Of a stretch of 5,535 nt of DNA, positions 1-5,535 are shown piece by piece (the first letter of the stretch is position 1; every line of letters starts with the position of its first letter). Under the pieces are notes generated by a model. It saw nothing but the letters and a program-made list of their open reading frames with translations, had not been told where the DNA came from and did no database searches. Source of the DNA: Rhodoferax sp. (GTDB taxonomy: Bacteria > Pseudomonadota > Gammaproteobacteria > Burkholderiales > Burkholderiaceae); the NCBI GenBank assembly GCA_028292075.1, contig JAQGNA010000374.1, positions 1 through 5,535 on the forward strand. Direction: 5' to 3'. Position numbers and translations under genes: made by a program.

Positions 1-547
1 CACCGTGGCGTTCTGCCATGAAGGCAACCACGACCTGGTGGACGCGCGCATGTGGTTCGTCGACGAGGACGGCGGCAACGTGCGTTGCGCCAAGGCGCAC
101 CTCGAAGGCGAAAGCTGCACCCATGAATTCTGGGTTCCCGACGGCTCGGCCATGGTCTACGTGTCTTATCAGAAGGGCCAGGCCGAGCGCTGGATCTGCT
201 CGCTCGACCCGGTCACGCTCGAGAACCGGCGCCTCACGCTCATGCCGCCATGCTCGCACCTCATGAGCAACAGCGACGGCAGCCTGCTCGTCGGCGACGG
301 TTCGGACACGCCTGTCGACGTGGCCGACACCGGCAGCCACCAGATCGAGAACGACCCCTACCTGCACCTGTTCGACCTGAAGGCCGGCACGACCCGGCGG
401 ATCGCCCGGCACGACAGCAGCTGGAAGGTCTACAAGGGCAACCGCCAGGTGACGCATCCGCACCCGTCGTTCACGCCGGACGAGCGCCGCGTGCTCTTTA
501 CCTCGGACCGAGAAGGCGAGCCGGCGTTGTACCTCGCCGACCTGTAG
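1..547 (+). CDS. ogl: Oligogalacturonate lyase (PL22), C-terminal half; 5' end outside window
   Basis: This cytoplasmic enzyme cleaves short, mostly unsaturated oligogalacturonides by beta-elimination to 5-keto-4-deoxyuronate, the last depolymerisation step of pectin breakdown. The frame is open from base 2, so the GTG at 5 is an internal Val codon and the true start lies upstream. About 181 residues of a family usually near 388 are visible. Taking the codon at 5-7 as residue 1, the conserved blocks are DARMW (R15), SCTHEFWVPDG (H40), CSHLMSN (H85) and QVTHPHPSFTP (Q148, H151, H153). A constant offset of 202 places all six on the residues I recall for the Yersinia enzyme: catalytic R217 and H242, and metal ligands H287, Q350, H353 and H355. 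The visible part of the active site is therefore intact. The fold is a seven-bladed beta-propeller. It ends with TAG 60 bp before the pectate lyase gene on the same strand, so co-transcription is likely. Confidence in the family is very high. Confidence 0.95.
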   Translation, partial: TVAFCHEGNHDLVDARMWFVDEDGGNVRCAKAHLEGESCTHEFWVPDGSAMVYVSYQKGQAERWICSLDPVTLENRRLTLMPPCSHLMSNSDGSLLVGDGSDTPVDVADTGSHQIENDPYLHLFDLKAGTTRRIARHDSSWKVYKGNRQVTHPHPSFTPDERRVLFTSDREGEPALYLADL

Positions 548-552
548 CCCCA

Positions 553-597
553 GAACCCCTGAACCCTGAACCGCCGAACCCTCGAACTCTCGAACCC
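553..597 (+). repeat. Degenerate GAACCCT tandem repeat between ogl and pel
   Basis: GAAC occurs six times, starting at 553, 561, 568, 576, 584 and 592, at steps of 8, 7, 8, 8 and 8 bp. Most copies extend to GAACCCT or GAACTCT. The repeat fills most of the 60-bp gap between the ogl stop and the pectate lyase start. The DNA is C-rich and G-poor on the plus strand, which would leave the mRNA largely unstructured. No palindrome or promoter is visible in it. It could be a slippage-derived microsatellite, a rut-like C-rich mRNA stretch or a spaced protein site; the sequence does not decide between these. Confidence 0.6.
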
Positions 598-607
598 GGA
601 CCGCACC

Positions 608-1954
608 ATGCCCAGCAACCCACTCCTTCCAAGCCCCGGCGTTCTGGCCATGCTCGCGGCTTGCGCCATCATGCTGGCGGGCTGCGCTTCGAGTGTGCCG
701 TCCTCTGCCGCAAGCCCTGTGACCGACGCATCGCGGCAGGCGCTGGCCCCGCTCGACGGATGGGCGGCCGAGGGGCGCGGCACCACCGGTGGCGCCGCCG
801 CCGTGCCGCACCGGGTGTTCGACGTGCGGACGCGGGCAGAACTCGTGGCAGCCCTTGCCACCCGGCCCACGCCGGACGTTGCCGAGCGGACGCCCCGCAT
901 CGTGCGGGTTCACGGCCGCATCGACCTGAGCGTCGACGATGCCAACCGGCCGATCGGCTTTGCCGCCTACCGCGACCCTGCCTTCACGTGGGACGCGTAC
1001 CTCAAGGCCTACGACCCGGCCGTCTGGCAAAAGAAGGCGCCCGCCGGCCTGCTGGAAGAAGCGCGTGAGCGTTCGGCGCGCAACCAGGCGGCGCGGGTGG
1101 TGGTGCGTGTGCCGTCCGACAGCACGCTGTTCGGCATGGGCGCGGATGCCGAGATCGTCAACGGCACGCTGCTGCTCGACCAGGTGGACAACGTCATCAT
1201 CCGCAACATTCATTTTGCCGACGCCTTCGACCACTTTCCCGCCTGGGACCCGAAGGACAATGCCAGTGGCGAGTGGAATTCGGAGTACGACAACGTCTCC
1301 CTGCGCGGAGCCCGCCACGTCTGGGTGGATCACTGCACCTTCAGCGATGGTGCGCGCACCGACAACACAGCGGGCAATGCGTTCGGCCGGCCGATGCAGC
1401 ACCACGACGGACTGCTCGACATCACCCTGCAATCGAGCTTCGTGACGGTGTCGTACAACCACTTTAAGCTGCACGAAAAGACCAGCCTCGTGGGCTCGAG
1501 CGACGGCGAGACCAAGGACGAGGGCCAGCTCAAGGTGAGCTTTCACCACAACCTATGGGAAAGCTCCAGGGAGCGCGCACCCCGCGTGCGCTACGGCCAG
1601 GTGCACGTCTACAACAACCTGTATGTGGCCAGCGTCACGCCGCCCGCCGCGCACGGGTATTCGATCGGCGTGGGGTTCCGTTCCAGGGTGGTCAGCCAGA
1701 ACAACGCATGGGAAGCGCCAGCGGAGGTTTCGGCCGCGCGGCTGACCAAGCTCTGGAAGGGCAGCATGTTCAGCGACCGCGGCAGCCTGTTGAACGGCCA
1801 GCCGGTGGACCTGCTCGCGGGCTTGCGTGCCGCCAATCCGGGTGTTGCGCTGAGCGACGACATCGGCTGGACGCCGACGCTGCACGGGGTGATCGACCCG
1901 GCGGCCGAGGTGTCCCGCAAGGTGCGCGCATCCGCTGGCGCGGGCCGGCTTTAG
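608..1954 (+). CDS. Pectate lyase, polysaccharide lyase family 1, predicted lipoprotein
   Basis: This 448-residue enzyme should cleave polygalacturonate by calcium-dependent beta-elimination at the cell surface. Residues 11-25 are hydrophobic and end in the lipobox LAGC (Cys26). Ala27 follows, so there is no Asp inner-membrane retention signal and an outer-membrane location is likely. The parallel beta-helix domain starts near residue 50 (GWAAEGRGTTGG). Conserved PL1 blocks are WVDHCTFSDG (239-248), HHDGLLDI (265-272), HEKT (289-292) and ERAPRVRYG (322-330). Spacing matches the Bacillus subtilis enzyme as I recall it: D228, D267 and D271 for the calcium ligands D184, D223 and D227; K291 for K247; R323 for catalytic R279; R328 for R284. 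The catalytic machinery therefore looks complete. The ATG at 608 has no clear ribosome binding site, and the signal has no Lys or Arg before the hydrophobic stretch. An in-frame ATG at 650 (Met15) would give a very short signal, and no in-frame ATG, GTG or TTG lies between the upstream stop (560-562) and 608. It probably shares an mRNA with ogl. Confidence 0.93.
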   Translation: MPSNPLLPSPGVLAMLAACAIMLAGCASSVPSSAASPVTDASRQALAPLDGWAAEGRGTTGGAAAVPHRVFDVRTRAELVAALATRPTPDVAERTPRIVRVHGRIDLSVDDANRPIGFAAYRDPAFTWDAYLKAYDPAVWQKKAPAGLLEEARERSARNQAARVVVRVPSDSTLFGMGADAEIVNGTLLLDQVDNVIIRNIHFADAFDHFPAWDPKDNASGEWNSEYDNVSLRGARHVWVDHCTFSDGARTDNTAGNAFGRPMQHHDGLLDITLQSSFVTVSYNHFKLHEKTSLVGSSDGETKDEGQLKVSFHHNLWESSRERAPRVRYGQVHVYNNLYVASVTPPAAHGYSIGVGFRSRVVSQNNAWEAPAEVSAARLTKLWKGSMFSDRGSLLNGQPVDLLAGLRAANPGVALSDDIGWTPTLHGVIDPAAEVSRKVRASAGAGRL

Positions 1955-1958
1955 AACC

Positions 1959-2038
1959 GCCAGCCCTCGAGGACCTTTCGCGCACACGGATCGACGCCAT
2001 CCCACCTGTTGATTCACGTGGGATCGAGGGCAAATGGC
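1959..2038 (+). other. Nested inverted repeat between pel and kdgR (possible RNA structure or terminator)
   Basis: The outer arms GCCAGCCCTCGA (1959-1970) and TCGAGGGC plus TGGC (2024-2031 and 2035-2038) pair over 12 bp with one AAA bulge. Inside lies a second hairpin, ATCCCAC (1999-2005) with GTGGGAT (2018-2024) around a 12-base loop; the two structures share only T2024. A competing short stem, GCAAA (2030-2034) with TTTGC (2045-2049), overlaps the right arm. It starts 5 bp after the pectate lyase stop, the usual place for a 3'-end structure, but no T-tract follows, so it is not a standard intrinsic terminator. It may protect the 3' end of the ogl-pel mRNA or bind a regulator. Confidence 0.45.
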
Positions 2039-2052
2039 TGCCGCTTTGCTTG

Positions 2053-2093
2053 TCGGATCCGATGCAGACGCGTGCGAGATAATGAAATGCTTC
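2053..2093 (+). promoter_or_regulatory. Candidate kdgR promoter with overlapping palindrome and KdgR-like half-site
   Basis: GATAAT at 2078-2083 matches the sigma-70 -10 consensus at five of six bases. The base window 17 bp upstream (2055-2060, GGATCC) is a poor -35 but lies inside the perfect 10-bp palindrome TCGGATCCGA (2053-2062), a position suited to an operator or activator site. Just downstream, AATGAAATGCTTC (2081-2093) contains AATGAAA, one half of the enterobacterial KdgR box, followed by TTC rather than a full TTTCATT. The predicted start of transcription near 2090 would leave a leader of about 35 bases. Autoregulation is typical of IclR-family proteins, but the operator assignment here is weak inference. 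Confidence 0.35.
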
Positions 2094-2124
2094 GCAACAC
2101 TCTCTGGCACGCCCTTCAAAAAAC

Positions 2125-2949
2125 ATGGACGATGATTTTTCGGATCCAAAGCAGCCCGAATCCGTGGCCGCTGTCTTGAAGGTGTTCGCCATCCTGCAGT
2201 CGCTGGCCGATCGCAGCGAGACCGGCGTGTCGGAGCTTTCGATGCGCCTGGCCATGCCCAAAGCCACCGTTTACCGTTTTCTGCAGACCATGCGCAGCCT
2301 CGGGTATGTGCGCCAGGAGGCCGACAGCGAGCGCTACGGCCTGACGATGAAGCTGTTCGAGCTTGGCGCCAGGGCGCCTCTGTACCCAGACATGGTGGAA
2401 CTGGCCAAGCCGCACATGACGGCCCTGTCGGACCTGACCGGCGAGACCATCCACCTCGGCATGCTGATCGACAGCGAGATCATCTACGTCCACAAGGTCG
2501 ATTCGCGCCACATGCTCGGCATGTACTCCAAGGTCGGCAAGCGGGCGCCGATCCACTGCACCGCCATTGGCAAGGTGTTGCTGGCCTGGGAGAGCGACGC
2601 CCAGCGCGAGCACCTGCTGCAGGGCGTGGACTTCAAACGCTACCGCGACAAGACCATCACCAGCCGACCGCTTTTCATCGAGGAACTGAACCGCACCCGC
2701 GCACAGGGGTTCGGGGAAGACCGGGAAGAGTTCGACGACCACATCCGCTGCCTCGGCATGCCGATCTTCGACCGCACCAACAAGGCGCTGGCCGCCATCA
2801 GCATTTCGTTCCCTACCTTCCGGTACGAGGATGCCCGGGAACAGGAGGTCGTGACGATGCTGCGCGACGCCAGCCGCGACATCTCCAGGCAGATCGGCTG
2901 CCTGCAGTTTCCGCTGGACGAGCCGGCGGCGGGCGTCCTCACCCGCTGA
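2125..2949 (+). CDS. kdgR: IclR-family transcriptional regulator, KdgR-like pectin regulator
   Basis: This 274-residue protein is very similar, as I recall that sequence, to E. coli and Dickeya KdgR (about 263 residues), which represses pectin and oligogalacturonide genes and is released by 2-keto-3-deoxygluconate. Shared landmarks run the length of the protein: KQPESVAAVLKVFAILQ (9-25), a winged helix-turn-helix at about 35-60 with KATVYRFLQTMRSLGYV, KLFELGARA (76-84), GETIHLG (106-112), HCTAIGKVLLAW (144-155), GFGEDREE (195-202) and AISISFPTFR (224-233). The effector domain spans roughly 85-260. The ATG at 2125 is preferred because the KQP(E/D)SV block sits at the same distance from the start as in E. 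coli KdgR. No Shine-Dalgarno-like purine run precedes it. It lies downstream of ogl and pel on the same strand, which supports a local regulatory role. About a dozen C-terminal residues exceed the E. coli protein. The family is certain; the KdgR specificity is very likely. Confidence 0.92.
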   Translation: MDDDFSDPKQPESVAAVLKVFAILQSLADRSETGVSELSMRLAMPKATVYRFLQTMRSLGYVRQEADSERYGLTMKLFELGARAPLYPDMVELAKPHMTALSDLTGETIHLGMLIDSEIIYVHKVDSRHMLGMYSKVGKRAPIHCTAIGKVLLAWESDAQREHLLQGVDFKRYRDKTITSRPLFIEELNRTRAQGFGEDREEFDDHIRCLGMPIFDRTNKALAAISISFPTFRYEDAREQEVVTMLRDASRDISRQIGCLQFPLDEPAAGVLTR

Positions 2950-2961
2950 CTTCATGCCGCG

Positions 2962-2977
2962 CCGGCCGATGGGCCGG
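2962..2977. terminator. GC-rich hairpin at the kdgR / iorB convergent junction
   Basis: CCGGCC (2962-2967) and GGCCGG (2972-2977) form a six-pair all-GC stem around a four-base loop, centred in the 35-bp gap between two converging genes. Being symmetric, it would form in transcripts from both strands. Neither side has a T-tract, so a bidirectional terminator role rests on position and stem strength only. Confidence 0.4.
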
Positions 2978-2984
2978 GCACCGC

Positions 2985-5261
2985 TCAGGCTTCCTTGAGG
3001 TTGTGCTTCTTCAGCGGCAGGTCGCGGATGCGCTGGCCGGTGGCGGCGAAGATGGCGTTCAGCACGGCCGGGGCCGCCACCGCGATGGTCGGTTCGCCCA
3101 CGCCGCCCCAGAAGCCGCCGGACGGCATGACGATGGTTTCGACCTTCGGCATCTCGTCCATCTTGAGCACCGGGTAGGTGCTGAAGTTGTCCTGCTCCAC
3201 GCGGCCGTCCTTCACCGTGATCTCGCCATACAGCGCGGCCGAAAGGCCGTACACGAACGAGCCTTCCACCTGGGCCTCGATCTGCTGCGGGTTCACCGTG
3301 TGGCCCGGGTCGGTGGCGGCCACGATGCGGTGGACCTTCAAAACGCCGTCGGCGTTGACGGACACCTCGGCGCAGCCGGCCACATAGCTGCCGAATCCCA
3401 TGCACTGCGCCAGCCCGCGAAACACCTTCTGGCCTTTGACATCGGGTGCCGGCGTACCCCAGCCGACGCGCTGGGCCACGGCGTTCAGCACGGCGAGGTG
3501 CTTGGGATGTTCGGTCATGAGCTTCCTGCGCAGGGCCAGCGGGTCCTGCTTGGTGGCGAAGGCGATCTCGTCGATGAAGCTTTCGAGGTAGATGGTGTTC
3601 TGGTTCAGGTTCACGCCGCGCCAGAATCCGGCCGGCACATGCGGGTTGCGCATGGCATGGTCGATCAGCAGGTTCGGAAAGCTGTAGCCGATGGAGGCCT
3701 CGGGGCCGGGCGGGTTCAGGCCCTGGAAGACCACCGGGTCCTTGCCGTTCTGGATGTTCTGCGGCGCCACCGTGGCCAGGATCGACTGGCCGGAGATGCG
3801 CATGTGCAGCGCCGTCACGTTGCCCTGCGCGTCCAGCCCCGCCACCATGCGGCACTGGGTGATGGGGTGGTAGCGGCCGTGCAGCATGTCTTCCTCGCGC
3901 GACCAGATCAGCTTGACCGGCGTGCCGGGCAGTTCCCTGGCGATCAGCACCGCCTGGCGCACGTAATCGGTGGCGCCCCGCCGGCCGAAGCCGCCACCGT
4001 TCAGCAGCTTGTAGACCTCGCACTGTGCCGGGGGCAGGCCGGCGGCGTCGATGGTGGCGGTGAGCGCTGCCTCGCCGTTCTGCGTGGGCGCCCAGACCTC
4101 GCAGCGCTGCGGCGTCCAGCGTGCGGTGGCGTTCATGGGCTCCATGGTCGCGTGGTTCTGGAACGGATAGCTGTACACCGCCTCCAGCCGGCGAGCCGGG
4201 TCGGTGATGGCGGCCAGTGCCGCGCGCGCATCCCCGTTGCTGTTGCCCACCACGGCCTGTTCGGCGGTGAGGCCGGCCTTCAGCATCTCGCCGATGGTGG
4301 CGCTGGACGCATCGGCGTTCGGCCCCAGGTCCCATTCGATTTCCAGCGCGTCAAGGGCCGTCTTGGCGCGCCACCAGGTGTCGGCCACCACGGCGACGGC
4401 GCTGTCGCCTACCTTGACCACCTTCCTGACGCCCGGGCGCTTGGCAATGCTGGCGGCATCGAAGCGCTTGACCTTGCCGCCGAACACCGGACAGTCGCGG
4501 ATGGCCGCGTTCAACAGCCCGGGCATCTTCAGGTCCATGCCGTAGATCTGGCGTCCGGTGGTCTTGTCGACCGTGTCGAGACGCGCCAGGCGCTTGCCCG
4601 CGAGCTTCCAGTCCTTCGGGTCCTTGAGCGTGACGTTCGCCGGCGGCTGCAGCTTGCCCGCCGCCGCGGCGACCTTGCCGTAGGTGGTGGTGCGGCCGGT
4701 GGCAGGGTGGCTGATGACGCTGCTGGCGGTCCGGCATTCGCTGGCCGGCACCTGCCAGGCGTCGGCCGCGGCCTGCAGCAGCATCAGGCGCGCGGTGGCC
4801 CCGCCCTTGCGCACGTAGTCGTGCGACTGGCGGATGCCCTGGCTCCCGCCGGTGCTGAAGCTGCCCCAGGCGCGGTTGCGGGCCAGGCTCTGGCCAGGGG
4901 TGGGGTATTCGGTGCGCACACGGGCCCAGTCGCAATCGAGCTCCTCGGCCACCAGCTGGGCCAGGCCGGTGAGCGTGCCCTGGCCCATTTCGGAGCGGGC
5001 GATGCGGATCACCACCGTGTCGTCGGGCCGCACCACGACCCAGGCGTTCACCTCTGGCGGCATGGCGGTGGCCGGCGCCGCCTGGCCCCAGGCCTTGCCG
5101 ATCAGCGGAACCTGGAAGGCCACCACCAGGCCGCCGGCGGCGAGCGAGGTGCCCATGAAGCCGCGGCGCGAAAGACGGGTGCCGGGGAGGGCCGCCGTGC
5201 CAGCGGCAGCATCGGCATCGGGATCAGTATCGATGCTTCGGCGAAGATTGGCGCGGCTCAT
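2985..5261 (-). CDS. Molybdenum hydroxylase large subunit, isoquinoline 1-oxidoreductase (IorB) type, Tat-exported
   Basis: This 758-residue subunit carries the molybdopterin-cytosine-dinucleotide cofactor of a xanthine-dehydrogenase-family hydroxylase, which acts on N-heterocycles or aldehydes, probably in the periplasm. A twin-arginine signal (SRRGFM, R32 and R33) precedes a hydrophobic stretch at 37-55 and a plausible AWG|Q cleavage near 59. Family landmarks follow: [18 protein letters not shown] (91-108), [13 protein letters not shown] (368-380), NGGGFGRR (421-428), VPAGFWRG (542-549), and GGVGEPT (719-725) with E723 as the expected catalytic glutamate. An ATG at 5261 is chosen because it overlaps the small-subunit stop as ATGA and has GGGAG six bases upstream. 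The open frame continues upstream to 5474, but that stretch is the small-subunit gene in the wrong frame. The 30-residue region before the twin arginines is long and partly acidic, which Tat signals tolerate. Substrate is unknown; nicotinate-, isoquinoline- and aldehyde-oxidising relatives share this architecture. Confidence 0.92.
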   Translation of the reverse strand: MSRANLRRSIDTDPDADAAAGTAALPGTRLSRRGFMGTSLAAGGLVVAFQVPLIGKAWGQAAPATAMPPEVNAWVVVRPDDTVVIRIARSEMGQGTLTGLAQLVAEELDCDWARVRTEYPTPGQSLARNRAWGSFSTGGSQGIRQSHDYVRKGGATARLMLLQAAADAWQVPASECRTASSVISHPATGRTTTYGKVAAAAGKLQPPANVTLKDPKDWKLAGKRLARLDTVDKTTGRQIYGMDLKMPGLLNAAIRDCPVFGGKVKRFDAASIAKRPGVRKVVKVGDSAVAVVADTWWRAKTALDALEIEWDLGPNADASSATIGEMLKAGLTAEQAVVGNSNGDARAALAAITDPARRLEAVYSYPFQNHATMEPMNATARWTPQRCEVWAPTQNGEAALTATIDAAGLPPAQCEVYKLLNGGGFGRRGATDYVRQAVLIARELPGTPVKLIWSREEDMLHGRYHPITQCRMVAGLDAQGNVTALHMRISGQSILATVAPQNIQNGKDPVVFQGLNPPGPEASIGYSFPNLLIDHAMRNPHVPAGFWRGVNLNQNTIYLESFIDEIAFATKQDPLALRRKLMTEHPKHLAVLNAVAQRVGWGTPAPDVKGQKVFRGLAQCMGFGSYVAGCAEVSVNADGVLKVHRIVAATDPGHTVNPQQIEAQVEGSFVYGLSAALYGEITVKDGRVEQDNFSTYPVLKMDEMPKVETIVMPSGGFWGGVGEPTIAVAAPAVLNAIFAATGQRIRDLPLKKHNLKEA

Positions 5262-5535
5262 GTCACGCTCCCGTCGGTGTGCTGGATCGCCAGGGCCGCC
5301 GCCTTGGTGTTGCCGCCATTGGCCACCACCTTGATTGCGGCGCGGATGCGGTTGTAGGTCCCGCAGCGGCAGATGTTGGTGATCGCTTCGTCGATGTCGG
5401 CGTCGGTCGGTTGCGGCTTGGCCTTGAGCAGCGCGGTGGTGGCCATGATCATGCCGCTCTGGCAGAAGCCGCACTGCGGCACGTCCAGGGCAGCCCAGGC
5501 CTTTTGCACCGGGTGCTGCCCGTCGGTCGACAGGC
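5258..5535 (-). CDS. [2Fe-2S] small subunit of the molybdenum hydroxylase (IorA type), C-terminal part; 5' end outside window
   Basis: This subunit passes electrons from the molybdenum site through two [2Fe-2S] clusters. The reading frame is open to the window edge, and the first visible residues read [13 protein letters not shown], so the GTG at 5509 is an internal Val. About 91 residues are present of a family usually near 150-160. They form the C-terminal helical cluster domain, with QCGFCQSG (cysteines 4 and 7 codons after the Asp-Val-Pro turn) and ICRCGTY giving the four expected cysteine ligands. The N-terminal plant-ferredoxin-like domain lies outside the window. The stop overlaps the large-subunit start by four bases. 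The C-terminus shows no export signal, and relatives are carried through the Tat pathway by the large subunit. Family assignment is firm. Confidence 0.93.
   Translation of the reverse strand, partial: LSTDGQHPVQKAWAALDVPQCGFCQSGMIMATTALLKAKPQPTDADIDEAITNICRCGTYNRIRAAIKVVANGGNTKAAALAIQHTDGSVT
5262..5272 (-). promoter_or_regulatory. Ribosome binding site for the large subunit inside the small-subunit gene
   Basis: On the minus strand GGGAG (5272-5268) lies six bases before the ATG at 5261. It sits within the last codons of the small-subunit gene. Together with the ATGA overlap it indicates translational coupling and fixes the large-subunit start. Confidence 0.7.

Noticed and set aside
79..100. 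Inverted repeat GTGCG...GCGCAC inside ogl
   Set aside because: It lies in conserved coding sequence, and short GC palindromes are expected by chance at this base composition.
250..1068. A 272-codon plus-strand open frame bridging ogl and pel
   Set aside because: It overlaps both conserved genes in another frame and has Arg/Pro-rich, motif-free sequence.
2031..2055. Intrinsic terminator after pel
   Set aside because: Stems are present, but the following bases (GCTTTGCTTGTCGG) lack a proper T-run, so I list the structure without claiming termination.
1553..2149. A 198-codon minus-strand open frame spanning the pel 3' end and the intergenic region
   Set aside because: No motif or ribosome binding site was seen, and it lies antisense to the conserved end of the pectate lyase.
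2116..4335. A 739-codon minus-strand open frame running through the large-subunit gene and antisense to kdgR
   Set aside because: It is an alternative frame of two real genes, with Arg- and Gly-rich sequence and no recognisable domain. A fusion is not credible.
3003..5357. A 784-codon plus-strand open frame opposite the molybdenum-hydroxylase large subunit
   Set aside because: Its translation is low-complexity, rich in His, Gly, Arg and Ala, with no family motif. It is the antisense shadow of a GC-rich gene whose own frame has unmistakable conserved motifs.
5262..5474. A longer large-subunit start at 5474 on the minus strand
   Set aside because: The extra 71 residues are the small-subunit gene read out of frame. 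The ATG at 5261 has a ribosome binding site and a stop-start overlap.

Overview
The window looks like chromosome from a high-GC Gram-negative proteobacterium. GC-rich third codon positions, a lipoprotein pectate lyase and a twin-arginine-exported IorAB-type molybdenum enzyme suggest a plant- or soil-associated betaproteobacterium of the Burkholderiales/Comamonadaceae kind. That placement is inference from style, not from a marker gene. No rRNA, tRNA, CRISPR array, insertion sequence or phage gene is visible.

The left half (1-2949, plus strand) is a pectin-utilisation block. It opens with the C-terminal half of an oligogalacturonate lyase (ogl, PL22) with all its recognisable active-site residues. 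After 60 bp holding six spaced GAAC repeats comes a complete family PL1 pectate lyase with a lipoprotein signal. A 170-bp intergenic region follows, with a nested inverted repeat and a candidate promoter. It leads into an IclR-family regulator very like enterobacterial KdgR. The likely logic is that the surface-anchored lyase cuts polygalacturonate, the short unsaturated oligomers are imported, Ogl splits them to monomers in the cell, and KdgR senses the downstream intermediate 2-keto-3-deoxygluconate and controls the locus. Transporters and the later enzymes (KduI, KduD, KdgK) are not in the window.

The right half (2985-5535, minus strand) converges on kdgR. It holds a translationally coupled gene pair for a xanthine-dehydrogenase-family molybdenum hydroxylase of the isoquinoline 1-oxidoreductase type: the end of the small [2Fe-2S] subunit and a complete 758-residue large subunit with a Tat signal. 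Its substrate cannot be read from the sequence, and nothing ties it to pectin. The convergent junction at about 2950-2984, with a GC-rich hairpin, probably marks the edge of the pectin locus.

I see no convincing undescribed system. The points most worth checking are the intergenic structures around pel and kdgR, the unusual signal peptide of the pectate lyase, and the unknown substrate and electron acceptor of the molybdenum enzyme.
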